A program made the position numbers and the translations under genes. This document shows positions 44,199-52,121 of a DNA stretch of 64,000 bases, in pieces. Every line of letters begins with the position of its first letter. The first letter of the stretch is position 1. The notes under the pieces were generated by a model that was not told where the DNA came from, did no database searches, and saw nothing but the letters and a program-made list of their open reading frames with translations. The DNA is from an uncultured Hyphomicrobiales bacterium. Its GTDB lineage: Bacteria; Pseudomonadota; Alphaproteobacteria; Rhizobiales; Beijerinckiaceae. Location of the stretch: positions 62,001-126,000 of the forward strand of contig CAINED010000080.1 of assembly GCA_903847605.1 (NCBI GenBank), written 5' to 3'.

Positions 44199-44672
44199 AT
44201 GACCGCGTCTGAAAATAAAGCGATGCCGGAACATACACAAACGGTGACGGCGCATCTTGTCATCGCGGATGCTGCAAAAGCCATCGACTTTTATAAAAGA
44301 GCGTTCGGCGCCGAGCAGATGTTTCTGCTCGACGGGCCCGGCGGCAAGGTGATGCACGCCTGTCTGCGCATCGGAAATTCCAACGTGTTTCTCGCCGACG
44401 AATTTCCGGACTGGGGTTCGGTAGGCCCGCTTGCGCGTGGCGGGACGACAGTGTCGATGCATATCTACGCGGAGAATCCCGACGCGATATTCGACAAGGC
44501 TGTTGCAGCCGGCGCGAAACCGGTCATGCCCATGGGGGACGCCTTCTGGGGCGATCGCTACGGACAGGTGGAAGATCCCTTTGGCCATCGTTGGGCCATC
44601 GCCTTTCATCAACGCGACGTTTCCGTCGAGGAAATGCGCGAAGCGATGAAAAACATGCCCGAATGCGCGTGA
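44199..44672 (+). CDS. VOC-superfamily protein (PhnB/glyoxalase-like)
   Basis: The 157-aa product has the VOC fold pattern seen in PhnB-like proteins: VTAHLVIADAAKAIDFYKRAFGA, then FLADEFPDWG, and the late stretch GDRYGQVEDPFGHRWAIA. Metal-ligand positions typical of the superfamily are partly recognisable (the early His and the FGHRW segment). ATG at 44199, with AAGGACAGG upstream, is chosen; an upstream open frame inside tetR is discarded. Second gene of the TetR-led unit. Substrate unknown; dioxygenase, glyoxalase or binding roles are all possible. Confidence 0.85.
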   Translation: MTASENKAMPEHTQTVTAHLVIADAAKAIDFYKRAFGAEQMFLLDGPGGKVMHACLRIGNSNVFLADEFPDWGSVGPLARGGTTVSMHIYAENPDAIFDKAVAAGAKPVMPMGDAFWGDRYGQVEDPFGHRWAIAFHQRDVSVEEMREAMKNMPECA

Positions 44673-44720
44673 AGCGCTTTCGTACATCCCTGCAAAATTT
44701 TAGCTCAAGGAGAAAGCGCC

Positions 44721-45206
44721 ATGCAGACGCCCGCTGCAACGCCAAATGAACTGTCCTTTACCCGCACTCTCGACGCGCCGCGCGAAAAGATTTTTCGCTG
44801 CTGGACCGAACCGGAACTGCTCAAGCCGTGGTTTTGTCCAAAACCGTGGAGCGTGTCGCATGCGGAGATCGATGCGCGCACCGGTGGCTCCTCCTACATC
44901 GTGATGAACGGGCCCAATGGCGAAGTAGCGCCCAATCATGGCATTTATCTTGAAATTGTGGCGAACGAGAAGATCGTTTTCTCCAACGTCTTCACGGCGG
45001 GATGGAAGCCTCAGGCCATCGCCAATCCGGGATTTTTGTTCGTCGGCCTTATCGAACTCGCCGATGCCGGTGAGGGCAAGACGCGTTACACCGCAACCGT
45101 GCGCCACTTCAATGAAGAGGATTGCAAGGCGCACGAGCAGATGGGCTTTTATGAAGGCTGGGGCAAGGCGACAGACCAGCTCGTCGAATTCGCACAGACG
45201 ATCTGA
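44721..45206 (+). CDS. SRPBCC / AHSA1-like protein
   Basis: The 161-aa product has the AHSA1-domain opening FTRTLDAPREKIFRCWTEPELLKPWF and the central IYLEIVANEKIVFSN and GFYEGWGKATDQL segments near the end. These helix-grip proteins bind hydrophobic ligands, and family members are often paired with VOC and TetR or ArsR genes. No catalytic function can be deduced. A good ribosome site (AAGGAGAAAG) precedes ATG at 44721. Third gene of the unit, 13 bp from the next gene. Confidence 0.87.
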   Translation: MQTPAATPNELSFTRTLDAPREKIFRCWTEPELLKPWFCPKPWSVSHAEIDARTGGSSYIVMNGPNGEVAPNHGIYLEIVANEKIVFSNVFTAGWKPQAIANPGFLFVGLIELADAGEGKTRYTATVRHFNEEDCKAHEQMGFYEGWGKATDQLVEFAQTI

Positions 45207-45218
45207 CGGGAGGCCCTC

Positions 45219-45752
45219 ATGCTGAAGTTCCTGATGTGGACCGCTGTTATCGTCGCTGTGGGCATCGGCGGCGTCCTTGTCTATGCCTCGACGTTGCCAG
45301 ACGAATTCCGCATCTCGCGCACGGTGCGTGTCAACGCGCCGGCGGAACGCATCTTTCCGCTGATCGACGATCTCAAAGCATTCAACACATGGAATCCATT
45401 TCTGAAAATGGATCCCGACAGCAAGCTCGATTATGCGGCGATCACGGCAGGCAGGGGCGCATCCTACACTTTTGCCGGCGGCAAGGCGGGCACAGGGCGC
45501 ATCGAATTGACCGATGATGCAAGACCATCGCGTGTCGATATGATGCTGCACATGGAAAAGCCGATGGAAGCGCACAACCGCATCGTATTCGACCTGCAAC
45601 CGCGAGAGAATGGCACTGATGTGTCGTGGACGATGTCAGGTTCGCGTCCCTTCATCGGCAAGGTTTTCGACGCCGTCATCGGCATGGAACGAATGGTCGG
45701 AAAGCCCTTCGAGCAGGGCCTGTCGGATCTCAAGGCGCTGGCAGAGAAATAA
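45219..45752 (+). CDS. SRPBCC-superfamily protein with N-terminal membrane anchor
   Basis: The 177-aa product starts with one hydrophobic helix (MWTAVIVAVGIGGVLVYA), followed by a polyketide cyclase/START-like helix-grip domain: FRISRTVRVNAPAERIFPLI, FNTWNPFLKMD and VSWTMSGSRPFIGKVF. Similar anchored SRPBCC proteins are common next to AHSA1 and VOC genes. The ligand is unknown. ATG at 45219 has GACGGGAGG before it. Fourth gene of the TetR unit. Confidence 0.85.
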   Translation: MLKFLMWTAVIVAVGIGGVLVYASTLPDEFRISRTVRVNAPAERIFPLIDDLKAFNTWNPFLKMDPDSKLDYAAITAGRGASYTFAGGKAGTGRIELTDDARPSRVDMMLHMEKPMEAHNRIVFDLQPRENGTDVSWTMSGSRPFIGKVFDAVIGMERMVGKPFEQGLSDLKALAEK

Positions 45753-45778
45753 CACGTATCATGGCAAGGAGAGCGCAC

Positions 45779-46186
45779 ATGTCGCGCATGATGTTCGTCA
45801 ATCTTCCCGTCAAGGATCTTGATAGGTCCATGGCTTTCTTCAAGGCTCTCGGATTCGAGTTCAACCCGCAATTCACCGACGAGACCGCCGCCTGCATGAT
45901 CGTGTCGGACACCAGTTTCGCGATGCTGCTCACGCATCCGAAATTTGCGAAATTCACGCCCAAGCCCGTGGCCGACGCGAAAGCCGCAACTGAAGTACTG
46001 ACGGCGATATCTTTCGAAAGCCGCGAGAAGGTTGATGCGATCGTTGACGCCGCTGTGAAGGCCGGCGGTCGAGAGTTCCGCGAACCCGAGGATCACGGGT
46101 TCATGTATCAACGCTCCATCGAGGATCTCGACGGCCACATCTGGGAAGTGTTCTGGTTCAATCCCGATGCTGTCGCGGCTGCGTGA
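45779..46186 (+). CDS. VOC-superfamily (glyoxalase/bleomycin-resistance-like) protein
   Basis: The 135-aa product has a single VOC domain: MMFVNLPVKDLDRSMAFFK, FAMLLTHPKFAKF and the C-terminal DGHIWEVFWFNP with a Glu in the usual metal-ligand position. The family includes lactoylglutathione lyases, dioxygenases and antibiotic-binding proteins; the exact role is not clear. ATG at 45779, with AAGGAGAG 8 nt upstream, is chosen over ATG at 45761 in the same frame. Fifth gene of the unit. Confidence 0.86.
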   Translation: MSRMMFVNLPVKDLDRSMAFFKALGFEFNPQFTDETAACMIVSDTSFAMLLTHPKFAKFTPKPVADAKAATEVLTAISFESREKVDAIVDAAVKAGGREFREPEDHGFMYQRSIEDLDGHIWEVFWFNPDAVAAA

Positions 46187-46197
46187 GGAGGAATGAG

Positions 46198-46680
46198 ATG
46201 CCTGACATATCCCGCATTGCAACGCATCTTTGGTTCCGCGGCGACGCGAAAGAAGCGGCGGATTTCTACGTGTCTCTCATTCCGGATTCGCGGATCGTGG
46301 ACTGTTTCACCTTCCATAATGCTGGCCCGGACCAGAACTCTTCCTATACGTCCGTGACATTCGACCTGGCAGGGCAACGCTACATGGGGCTGGACAAATG
46401 TCCTGTCGATCTGAACTTCGCAACGTCGATATCGGTGATCTGTGAAACCCAAAGCGAGATCGACCGTTTGTGGAATGGGCTGCTCGACGGCGGTGCGCCG
46501 CAGCAATGCGGCTGGTTGACGGATAAATATGGACTGAGCTGGCAAATCGTGCCGTCGATCTTGCCAGGGTTGTTCCGCGACAACAGCGAGAGCGGCCGCA
46601 GGGCCATGGATGCGATGTTGTCGATGGTGAAGCTGGATATAGCAGCGCTTCAGGCAGCCTACGACGGCATAAGAGACTAA
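46198..46680 (+). CDS. VOC-superfamily protein (PhnB-like, 3-demethylubiquinone methyltransferase-like domain)
   Basis: The 160-aa product matches the PhnB-like VOC group by HLWFRGDAKEAADFYVSLIPDSR at the start, the central YMGLDKC, and GWLTDKYGLSWQIVPSIL near residue 105, with a C-terminal helix. The old domain name refers to 3-demethylubiquinone methyltransferase, but methyltransferase activity is not implied. AGGAGG precedes ATG at 46198; GTG at 46183 overlaps the previous gene and is less likely. Sixth gene of the unit. Confidence 0.87.
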   Translation: MPDISRIATHLWFRGDAKEAADFYVSLIPDSRIVDCFTFHNAGPDQNSSYTSVTFDLAGQRYMGLDKCPVDLNFATSISVICETQSEIDRLWNGLLDGGAPQQCGWLTDKYGLSWQIVPSILPGLFRDNSESGRRAMDAMLSMVKLDIAALQAAYDGIRD

Positions 46681-46694
46681 TAAGGAGACGGCAG

Positions 46695-47042
46695 ATGAAT
46701 TACGTTGATGGATTTGTTCTGGCTGTGCCAAACGACAAGCGTGATGATTATAAAAAGCTGGCCGAGACGGCTGCCGCCATATTCAAGGAATATGGCGCTA
46801 TATCCGTGGTGGAGTGCTGGGCGGACGATGTGCCCGATGGCAAGCTCACGTCCTTCCCTATGGCAGTGAAGAAGGAAGACAACGAGAGCGTCGTCTTTTC
46901 GTGGATCGCCTGGCCCTCGAAATCCGTGCGGAACGAAGGCATGAAGAAATCCATGGAAGATCCACGCATGAAGCCTGATAACATGCCGTTCGATGGCAAG
47001 CGCATGATCTACGGCGGCTTCGAAGTGCTGGTTTATTCGTGA
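46695..47042 (+). CDS. DUF1428 family protein
   Basis: The 115-aa product is a DUF1428 (YbaA-like) protein. The N terminus is NYVDGFVLAVPNDKRDDY, a central segment reads VVECWADDVPDGKLTSFP, and the C terminus has FDGKRMIYGGFEVLV. The fold is a ferredoxin-like dimer; function is unknown. It has a strong ribosome site (AAGGAGA) and closes the TetR-led unit, ending 7 bp before a convergent gene stop. The family commonly neighbours VOC and AHSA1 genes. Confidence 0.9.
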   Translation: MNYVDGFVLAVPNDKRDDYKKLAETAAAIFKEYGAISVVECWADDVPDGKLTSFPMAVKKEDNESVVFSWIAWPSKSVRNEGMKKSMEDPRMKPDNMPFDGKRMIYGGFEVLVYS

Positions 47043-47049
47043 GTCGCCG

Positions 47050-47322
47050 TCAGAACGACGACTCTACAATCCGGCAACCCGGCCGCCCCATGCGGCGGCA
47101 TTCGTTCAACGCGTTGCGCTGGCTGTCGGCCATCGTGCGTGCGCCATGCCACCATCCGCATGTTCCATAACTCGTGATCGCGAAGGCCTTCGGGCCGTTC
47201 GCCGACAGATATTGGCGATAGACGATCTGGCACGAGTGAGAGAGGGATTGCGCGGACGCTTCCTGAACGGTTCCGACTAGGGCTGTGCCCAATACGAATG
47301 CTCCTACAATCCTTTTCATCAT
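47050..47322 (-). CDS. Small exported cysteine-containing protein
   Basis: The 90-aa product has a signal peptide (KRIVGAFVLGTALVGTVQEASAQS, cleavage after ASA) and a short mature part with Cys residues, ending in SQRNALNECRRMGRPGC. The pattern of Trp-Trp and a late A-L-x-x-C is reminiscent of DUF4189-like secreted proteins, which is a weak resemblance. The open frame extends upstream, but ATG at 47322 (or 47319) has AAGGGAGAG in front. It lies between convergent DUF1428 and a phosphatase gene on the same strand. Confidence 0.72.
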   Translation of the reverse strand: MMKRIVGAFVLGTALVGTVQEASAQSLSHSCQIVYRQYLSANGPKAFAITSYGTCGWWHGARTMADSQRNALNECRRMGRPGCRIVESSF

Positions 47323-47374
47323 GCTCTCCCTTCCTTGGTGACAAAGCAACGATACAGTTTCAGCGGAAACTTGA

Positions 47375-47713
47375 CTACTGCGCTTTAGACGATCCGAGGT
47401 GCTTTCCCGCCCGCAGCTCGATGAGGGCCACAAGCTCGGGGTCCATGAATTGATACTTGTCGGGGATGTCGAGGCAAACGATCCGCTTGCCATTGAGGCG
47501 ACGTCCAAATTCCCGTTGCAGCTTCGCGCGATGGCGCTTTTCCATCACGAAGACGATGTCGGCCCATTGGACCTGTTCGGCGGAAAGCCTGGTCTCGGCG
47601 TCGTCCGCCAGTCCGGCGGAGTCGGTCTCCATGTCATTCCGATCCGCGAAAACGGCTTCCGCCGTAGGGCTGCGCCACCGGTTGCGGCTGCAAATGAAAA
47701 GTGCGCGGATCAA
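47375..47713 (-). CDS. Predicted low-molecular-weight protein tyrosine phosphatase (COG4551-like)
   Basis: The 112-aa product starts IRALFICSRNRWRSPTAEA, which carries the phosphatase loop C-x5-R (Cys8 to Arg14), followed by DSAGLADDAETRLS, WADIVFVMEK and VCLDIPDKYQFMDPELV, all typical of this small family. The start is TTG at 47713, overlapping the gph stop codon by 3 bases. The longer upstream frame is antisense-like sequence within gph and was discarded. Translation is probably coupled to gph. The cellular target is unknown. Confidence 0.85.
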   Translation of the reverse strand: MIRALFICSRNRWRSPTAEAVFADRNDMETDSAGLADDAETRLSAEQVQWADIVFVMEKRHRAKLQREFGRRLNGKRIVCLDIPDKYQFMDPELVALIELRAGKHLGSSKAQ

Positions 47714-48405
47714 GCCCGCGCCCTGAGCGTCTCGACGGCATCCCAGAGCGCGTCGAAATGCGAGATGACGATATCGGGCGCGAAGGTCGAAACATGCTGC
47801 TCGGTATAGCCGAAGTCGACCGCGACGACGGGCACTTTCGCGGCCTGCGCCGTGCGGATGTCGGTCACGGAATCGCCCACCATGATCGTTTTCTCGGGCG
47901 CGCCGCCAGCCTTTTCGATGGTCGCGATCAGGACGCGCGGATCGGGCTTCGCAATGGCCTTGCCGTCGATGAAGATTGAATCCTGCCCGCAAATGAAGGC
48001 GAAGCGGTCCGCAATCCCTAGCTTTTGGAGCAGGTGAATGGCGGGCTTCTCCACCTTGTTGGTGCAGACGGCAAAACGCCAGCCGGCCGCCGCGAAGCGG
48101 TCGAGCGAAGCCGACACGCCCTCGAAGAGATGCGAGTGATCGGCAATATGCGCTTCGTAGTAGTCGATGAAGTCGCCAAACAGCTTTTCCAGCCGTTCAC
48201 CGTTTACCGACTGGCTGGCCTTGGCAAAGCCGGCCTGAATAAGCGCCCGCGCGCCCGCGCCGACCATGTTGCGGCCTTCCGCGAGGCTAATCGGAGGCAG
48301 GCTTTCCCGGGCGAGAATGACATTCAGCGTGGCGATGAGATCGCCGGCGGTTTCCGCCAGCGTGCCGTCGAGATCGAATACGAGAAGCGGCTGCATGATT
48401 TCCAA
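47710..48405 (-). CDS. gph: Phosphoglycolate phosphatase (HAD family)
   Basis: The 231-aa product is a HAD hydrolase with motif I LVFDLDGTLAETAGDL (nucleophile Asp11), a motif II Thr in AVCTNKVEKPAIH, and motif IV VGDSVTDIRTA. It removes phosphate from 2-phosphoglycolate, which forms from DNA repair or from oxygenase activity of Rubisco. Its genomic closeness to rpiA and gor is common in related bacteria. The gene overlaps the phosphatase downstream by 4 bp. Other HAD substrates cannot be excluded. Confidence 0.87.
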   Translation of the reverse strand: MEIMQPLLVFDLDGTLAETAGDLIATLNVILARESLPPISLAEGRNMVGAGARALIQAGFAKASQSVNGERLEKLFGDFIDYYEAHIADHSHLFEGVSASLDRFAAAGWRFAVCTNKVEKPAIHLLQKLGIADRFAFICGQDSIFIDGKAIAKPDPRVLIATIEKAGGAPEKTIMVGDSVTDIRTAQAAKVPVVAVDFGYTEQHVSTFAPDIVISHFDALWDAVETLRARA

Positions 48406-48561
48406 AGTAGTTGCGGCCCGGACGGGCCCGTCGCGCTGTCCCTACATGAAATGGCCGCGAGCCCCAAGCCTCGCATCCGGTGCGCCGGCAGCAGGCCCTC
48501 AAGACTTCGTTAAGGATCGCCGCCTAAACATGGTTAACGCTTTCTCTCCCGCGAGGCCTCG

Positions 48562-48921
48562 ATGTCCGCCCTTCGCCCGATCCTGTGCGCCGCCCTTGGA
48601 TTTGCCGCAGCCCCAGCCCTGGCGGGCAGCTATGAATTTCTGGCCGCGCCGGAAGTCACGCTCAACCGGGTCTATCGCCTCGACAAGGTGACCGGCGAGG
48701 TCGGCGCCTGCCAATATGGGCTCAAGGACAATTCGGTCGGCGTGACGCTCTGCTATGCGCCGGGAGAGGGCGCGACGGGCCAGCCGCCGGCTGAATATGC
48801 ACTGGTTTCCTCACGGCACGAGAAAGAAGGCGGAGTCTTCCGCGTCAACCTGCGCGATGGCACCATGTCGATCTGCTACGTGCTCAGCGATCAGGTCGTC
48901 TGCACCCCGCCGGGAAAGTAA
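48562..48921 (+). CDS. Small exported protein of unknown function
   Basis: The 119-aa product has a signal peptide (RPILCAALGFAAAPALAGS, cleavage after ALA) and a mature part with four cysteines that could form two disulfides (VGACQYG, TLCYAPG, ISICYVL, VVCTPPG). I recognise no family. The start has only a weak ribosome site (CGAGGCC). It ends 1 bp before the convergent amidohydrolase stop codon. The gap to gph upstream (156 bp) contains its promoter region without obvious motifs. Confidence 0.72.
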   Translation: MSALRPILCAALGFAAAPALAGSYEFLAAPEVTLNRVYRLDKVTGEVGACQYGLKDNSVGVTLCYAPGEGATGQPPAEYALVSSRHEKEGGVFRVNLRDGTMSICYVLSDQVVCTPPGK

Positions 48922-48922
48922 T

Positions 48923-50605
48923 TCACTTCCCCTCCATCGCCGTAAATGGCCCGGCCGCATAAACGGCCTTGCCGCCGACCATGGTGAGCACGGACTCCGT
49001 CGATGCGATTTCGCCGATCGGCACTGACAGATAGTCCTTCGTGAGCACCGCCAGATCGGCATATTTGCCGGGCTCCAGCGAGCCGCGCCGGTCCTCCTGA
49101 TGCACCAGCCACACGGAATTGATCGTGTACATGCGCAGCGCCTGTTCCCGCGTCGGCCGCTCGTCCTCGCCCGTGATGGTCTTGCCATCGATAGCCTTGC
49201 CGTCGAGATACCATTGCAGCGCTACGAACGGATTGTAGGAGGAGACGCGATGCGCATCCGTGCCGCCCGCGACATGGAGGCCCAGCTTCCACGCGGTCAC
49301 GATCGGCGGCGAGAAGCGCGAAATCTCCACGCCGAAGATCTTCTTGTACTGATCTGCGGAAAAATAGAGTGAGTCCTGAACGCTCCAGGAAATGCCGAGG
49401 TCGCGCAGTTTCTTCAGGTTTTCTTCGGTCGCATCGTGCAGGTGGTTCACCCACCAGCGCAATTCCCTGACCGAAGTGCGCTTGCCGATATCTTCCACGA
49501 TGTCGATGAGATGGCGGATGGTCTGGTTGGGATTCCAGTGAATTTGCATGTTGACGCGATTGTCCGCCGCCCAGTTGAGAACGTCGGACAATTGCTTCTT
49601 CACCTCGGGCGAGATGTCGTTGTTCGTCCACGCGCCCCAGGTCACGATTTCGCCGATACCGCCGAAGCGCAGCATGTCGTCGCCGAAATTCGAGGGCACG
49701 AGTTGCAGCAGGTTCTTGTAGTCTTCGAGTTCCTTGCCGCGGTTCTGCGACGAGATGAAATAGGACACGCGCATCGTGAGCTGCTTGTCGCGCCACAGCG
49801 TGTTGATGGGCCGGTAGTTGACGGGAAAGACGCTCACGCCAGCGGGATCGACGAGGCCCGTGAGACCGAGCCGATTCAACTCGCGGAAGAACTGTTTCGT
49901 GCCTTCGATTTCCTGCACGAAAGTCGGGCGCGGCAATCTCTCGAAGAGGATGCTGTAGACGAGCGCGCCGCCGAGGATCTCGCCGGTCGGCTTTCCCTCG
50001 CCGGTCATGACGAGCTTGCCGCCGCGCGGCAGATCGCTTTCCGTCTTGATGCCAAGCGCATCGAGCCCTTTTGGGGTCAGGATCAGCCAGTCGTAGAGAT
50101 GCTGCACGAAGACCGGGTGGTCGGGCGCAGCCGCGATCAATTCCGCCTGCGTCGGCTTGCGGCCCTCCGAGAACTGGGAATCGCGCCAGCCGCCGGCAAC
50201 GATGATCCATTGGCCCGGCTTTGCCTTCGCGGCGGCTTCGCGGATTTTCGCGAGGCCCTCGTTCAGCGAGCGTAAGCCGGTCCAGTTCACCTCGATGGAA
50301 TAGGTGAGCGCGGCCCGCACCGCGTGCATGTGCGAATCGGTCAGGCCGGGAATGACGGTACGCCCGCCGAGATCGACAACCTGGGCATCCGGTTTCGCGA
50401 GCTTCCGCATGGCCTCGGATGTGCCCGTGGCAAGAATGCGATCGCCGGCGATTGCGATGGCCTCGCGGATCGCGAATGCCATATCGACCGTCACGATCTT
50501 GCCGTTGACGAGGACTTTGTCGGCAAGGAGTTGCGCAGGAGCGACCGTCGAAAATCCGATTGACGCTACGGCCGCCAGCGTCGCAACCAGAATTCGCGCG
50601 CGCAT
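48923..50605 (-). CDS. Exported amidohydrolase (YtcJ-like)
   Basis: The 560-aa product starts with a signal peptide (ILVATLAAVASIGFSTVAPAQ). Metal-ligand motifs of amidohydrolase family 3 are visible: DSHMHAV (HxH), NHLHDA and GGTDAHRVSSYNP, whose Asp is catalytic. Conserved ends are LVNGKIVTVD and LEPGKYADLAVL. The substrate is unknown, with N-acyl or formamide bonds likely. ATG at 50605 is strongly supported by AAAGGAGG upstream. The frame stays open to 51367, but that extension is antisense to rpiA. It diverges from rpiA across 225 bp. Confidence 0.88.
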   Translation of the reverse strand: MRARILVATLAAVASIGFSTVAPAQLLADKVLVNGKIVTVDMAFAIREAIAIAGDRILATGTSEAMRKLAKPDAQVVDLGGRTVIPGLTDSHMHAVRAALTYSIEVNWTGLRSLNEGLAKIREAAAKAKPGQWIIVAGGWRDSQFSEGRKPTQAELIAAAPDHPVFVQHLYDWLILTPKGLDALGIKTESDLPRGGKLVMTGEGKPTGEILGGALVYSILFERLPRPTFVQEIEGTKQFFRELNRLGLTGLVDPAGVSVFPVNYRPINTLWRDKQLTMRVSYFISSQNRGKELEDYKNLLQLVPSNFGDDMLRFGGIGEIVTWGAWTNNDISPEVKKQLSDVLNWAADNRVNMQIHWNPNQTIRHLIDIVEDIGKRTSVRELRWWVNHLHDATEENLKKLRDLGISWSVQDSLYFSADQYKKIFGVEISRFSPPIVTAWKLGLHVAGGTDAHRVSSYNPFVALQWYLDGKAIDGKTITGEDERPTREQALRMYTINSVWLVHQEDRRGSLEPGKYADLAVLTKDYLSVPIGEIASTESVLTMVGGKAVYAAGPFTAMEGK

Positions 50606-50830
50606 GTCATCCTCCTTTGCCCCTAATCGATGGGGGGCGATCCTGCCACGCTTGCTGGCGGCGGTCGAGGCGTCGGGGCAGGCTGTTCGGGGTCGGAATA
50701 GGCGCTTCGCCCTGCTCCCGTGCGAAGGCTCAAACCCCGGATCTATACCCAGACCTTGCGCCGGGGCCTCGCGCCCTTTACCAGCGAGCGTCCAGTCCCG
50801 CCGCCATTCACTCCAGTGTCCCGGATCGTC

Positions 50831-51532
50831 ATGACCGCCGACGAAGCCAAGAAAGCCGCCGCCGTCCGCGCCGCCGCGATGGTCCGCGATGGCATGCGCC
50901 TTGGGCTCGGCACGGGTTCGACTGCCGCGTTCTTCGTCGACGAGGTCGGCGCGCTGGTGAAACAGGGCATGAAGCTCATCTGCGTGCCGACGTCCGAGCG
51001 AACCCGCGTGCAGGCGGAAGGCCTCGGTATCCCGCTGACGACGCTTGACGAGACCCCCGAGCTCGACCTCACCGTGGACGGCGCGGATGAATTCGACCCG
51101 CACCTGCGACTGATCAAGGGCGGGGGCGGCGCGCTGTTGCGCGAAAAGATCGTCGCCGCTGCATCTGCGCGCATGGTCGTCATCACCGACGCATCGAAAC
51201 GGGTGGAAGCGCTTGGCCGTTTCCCGCTTCCGGTGGAAGTCAACGCTTTTGGCCTCGGCGCCACCCGCCGCGCGGTCGAGAAAGTCATTGCGGCTTCGGG
51301 CTGCGCCGGGCCTGCGACACTGCGCAAGGACGGCCAATGCCATGTTTTCGTCACCGATGGCGGCCACTACATTCTCGATTGCGCGCTCGGCCGCATCCCC
51401 GATCCCGATACGCTCTCGGCGGCGCTGAATGCCGTGCCCGGCGTCGTGGAAACCGGGCTTTTCATTGGGCTTGCATCTGCAATCATCGTCGCCGGCAGCG
51501 GCGGTATAGAGGTTTTAGGACATCCCGGCTGA
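50831..51532 (+). CDS. rpiA: Ribose-5-phosphate isomerase A
   Basis: The 233-aa product has the RpiA landmarks [34 protein letters not shown] and REKIVAAAS, with the Asp and Lys residues of the active site in these blocks. It interconverts ribose-5-phosphate and ribulose-5-phosphate in the pentose phosphate pathway. ATG at 50831 matches the family start; an in-frame ATG at 50720 would add 37 residues with no similarity. A DUF2059 gene and gor follow on the same strand, a common order in Hyphomicrobiales. Confidence 0.95.
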   Translation: MTADEAKKAAAVRAAAMVRDGMRLGLGTGSTAAFFVDEVGALVKQGMKLICVPTSERTRVQAEGLGIPLTTLDETPELDLTVDGADEFDPHLRLIKGGGGALLREKIVAAASARMVVITDASKRVEALGRFPLPVEVNAFGLGATRRAVEKVIAASGCAGPATLRKDGQCHVFVTDGGHYILDCALGRIPDPDTLSAALNAVPGVVETGLFIGLASAIIVAGSGGIEVLGHPG

Positions 51533-51563
51533 GCGAATTCGGCCCGACGACAGGAGACTGGTT

Positions 51564-52103
51564 TTGGCTTTCATCACGACAACCCGCGCGCTGGCCGTGG
51601 CCGCTGCGCTCATGTCCGCAAGTTTCGCGCAGGCGCAGGCCCAGGTCGCGCCTGCGCCCGTCACGCAGGCGCAGATCGATAAACTGACGCCGGCGCAAAT
51701 TGCGCTCGGCCGCGATGTGGTGATGCTCTCGGGCATCCATCGCACCTTTAATGCGTTCGTACCCTCGATCATGCAGCAGATATTCAACACCGTGACGCCG
51801 ACGCGTCCCGAAATCCGGAAGGATCTTGAGGAAACGCTCAAGGCGCTCATTCCTGAATATGAAAAACGAACGTCCGAAATGGTGGATCACACCGCTCGCC
51901 TTTTCGCAGCGTCGATGGCCGAACCCGCATTGAAGGCGACCGTCGATTTCTTCAAGAGCGACGCCGGCAAGGCCTATGTCGAAATGCAGCCGCGCGTAAT
52001 CGACCAAATGGTCGTCGCTGTCGACGAATGGAACCGCAAGCTGACGGAGGAAATCCTGGCGCGCGCCCGAGTCGAGATGAAGAAAAAAGGCAAGGATATG
52101 TAA
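51564..52103 (+). CDS. DUF2059 exported protein
   Basis: The 179-aa product has a signal peptide (LAVAAALMSASFAQAQAQ), then a DUF2059 domain (YEKRTSEMVDHTARLFAA and KATVDFFKSDAGKAYVEMQP). These proteins are periplasmic with unknown function. The start is TTG at 51564 with CAGGAGA upstream, an unusual but well-placed start. It lies 31 bp after rpiA and 18 bp before gor, so the three form a likely operon. Confidence 0.88.
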   Translation: MAFITTTRALAVAAALMSASFAQAQAQVAPAPVTQAQIDKLTPAQIALGRDVVMLSGIHRTFNAFVPSIMQQIFNTVTPTRPEIRKDLEETLKALIPEYEKRTSEMVDHTARLFAASMAEPALKATVDFFKSDAGKAYVEMQPRVIDQMVVAVDEWNRKLTEEILARARVEMKKKGKDM

Positions 52104-52121
52104 TTCGTTTCGGGGGCGCGC

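Noticed and set aside
50606-51367. A 254-codon upstream extension of the amidohydrolase
   Set aside because: It runs antisense through rpiA. The signal peptide and strong ribosome site at 50605 mark the true start.
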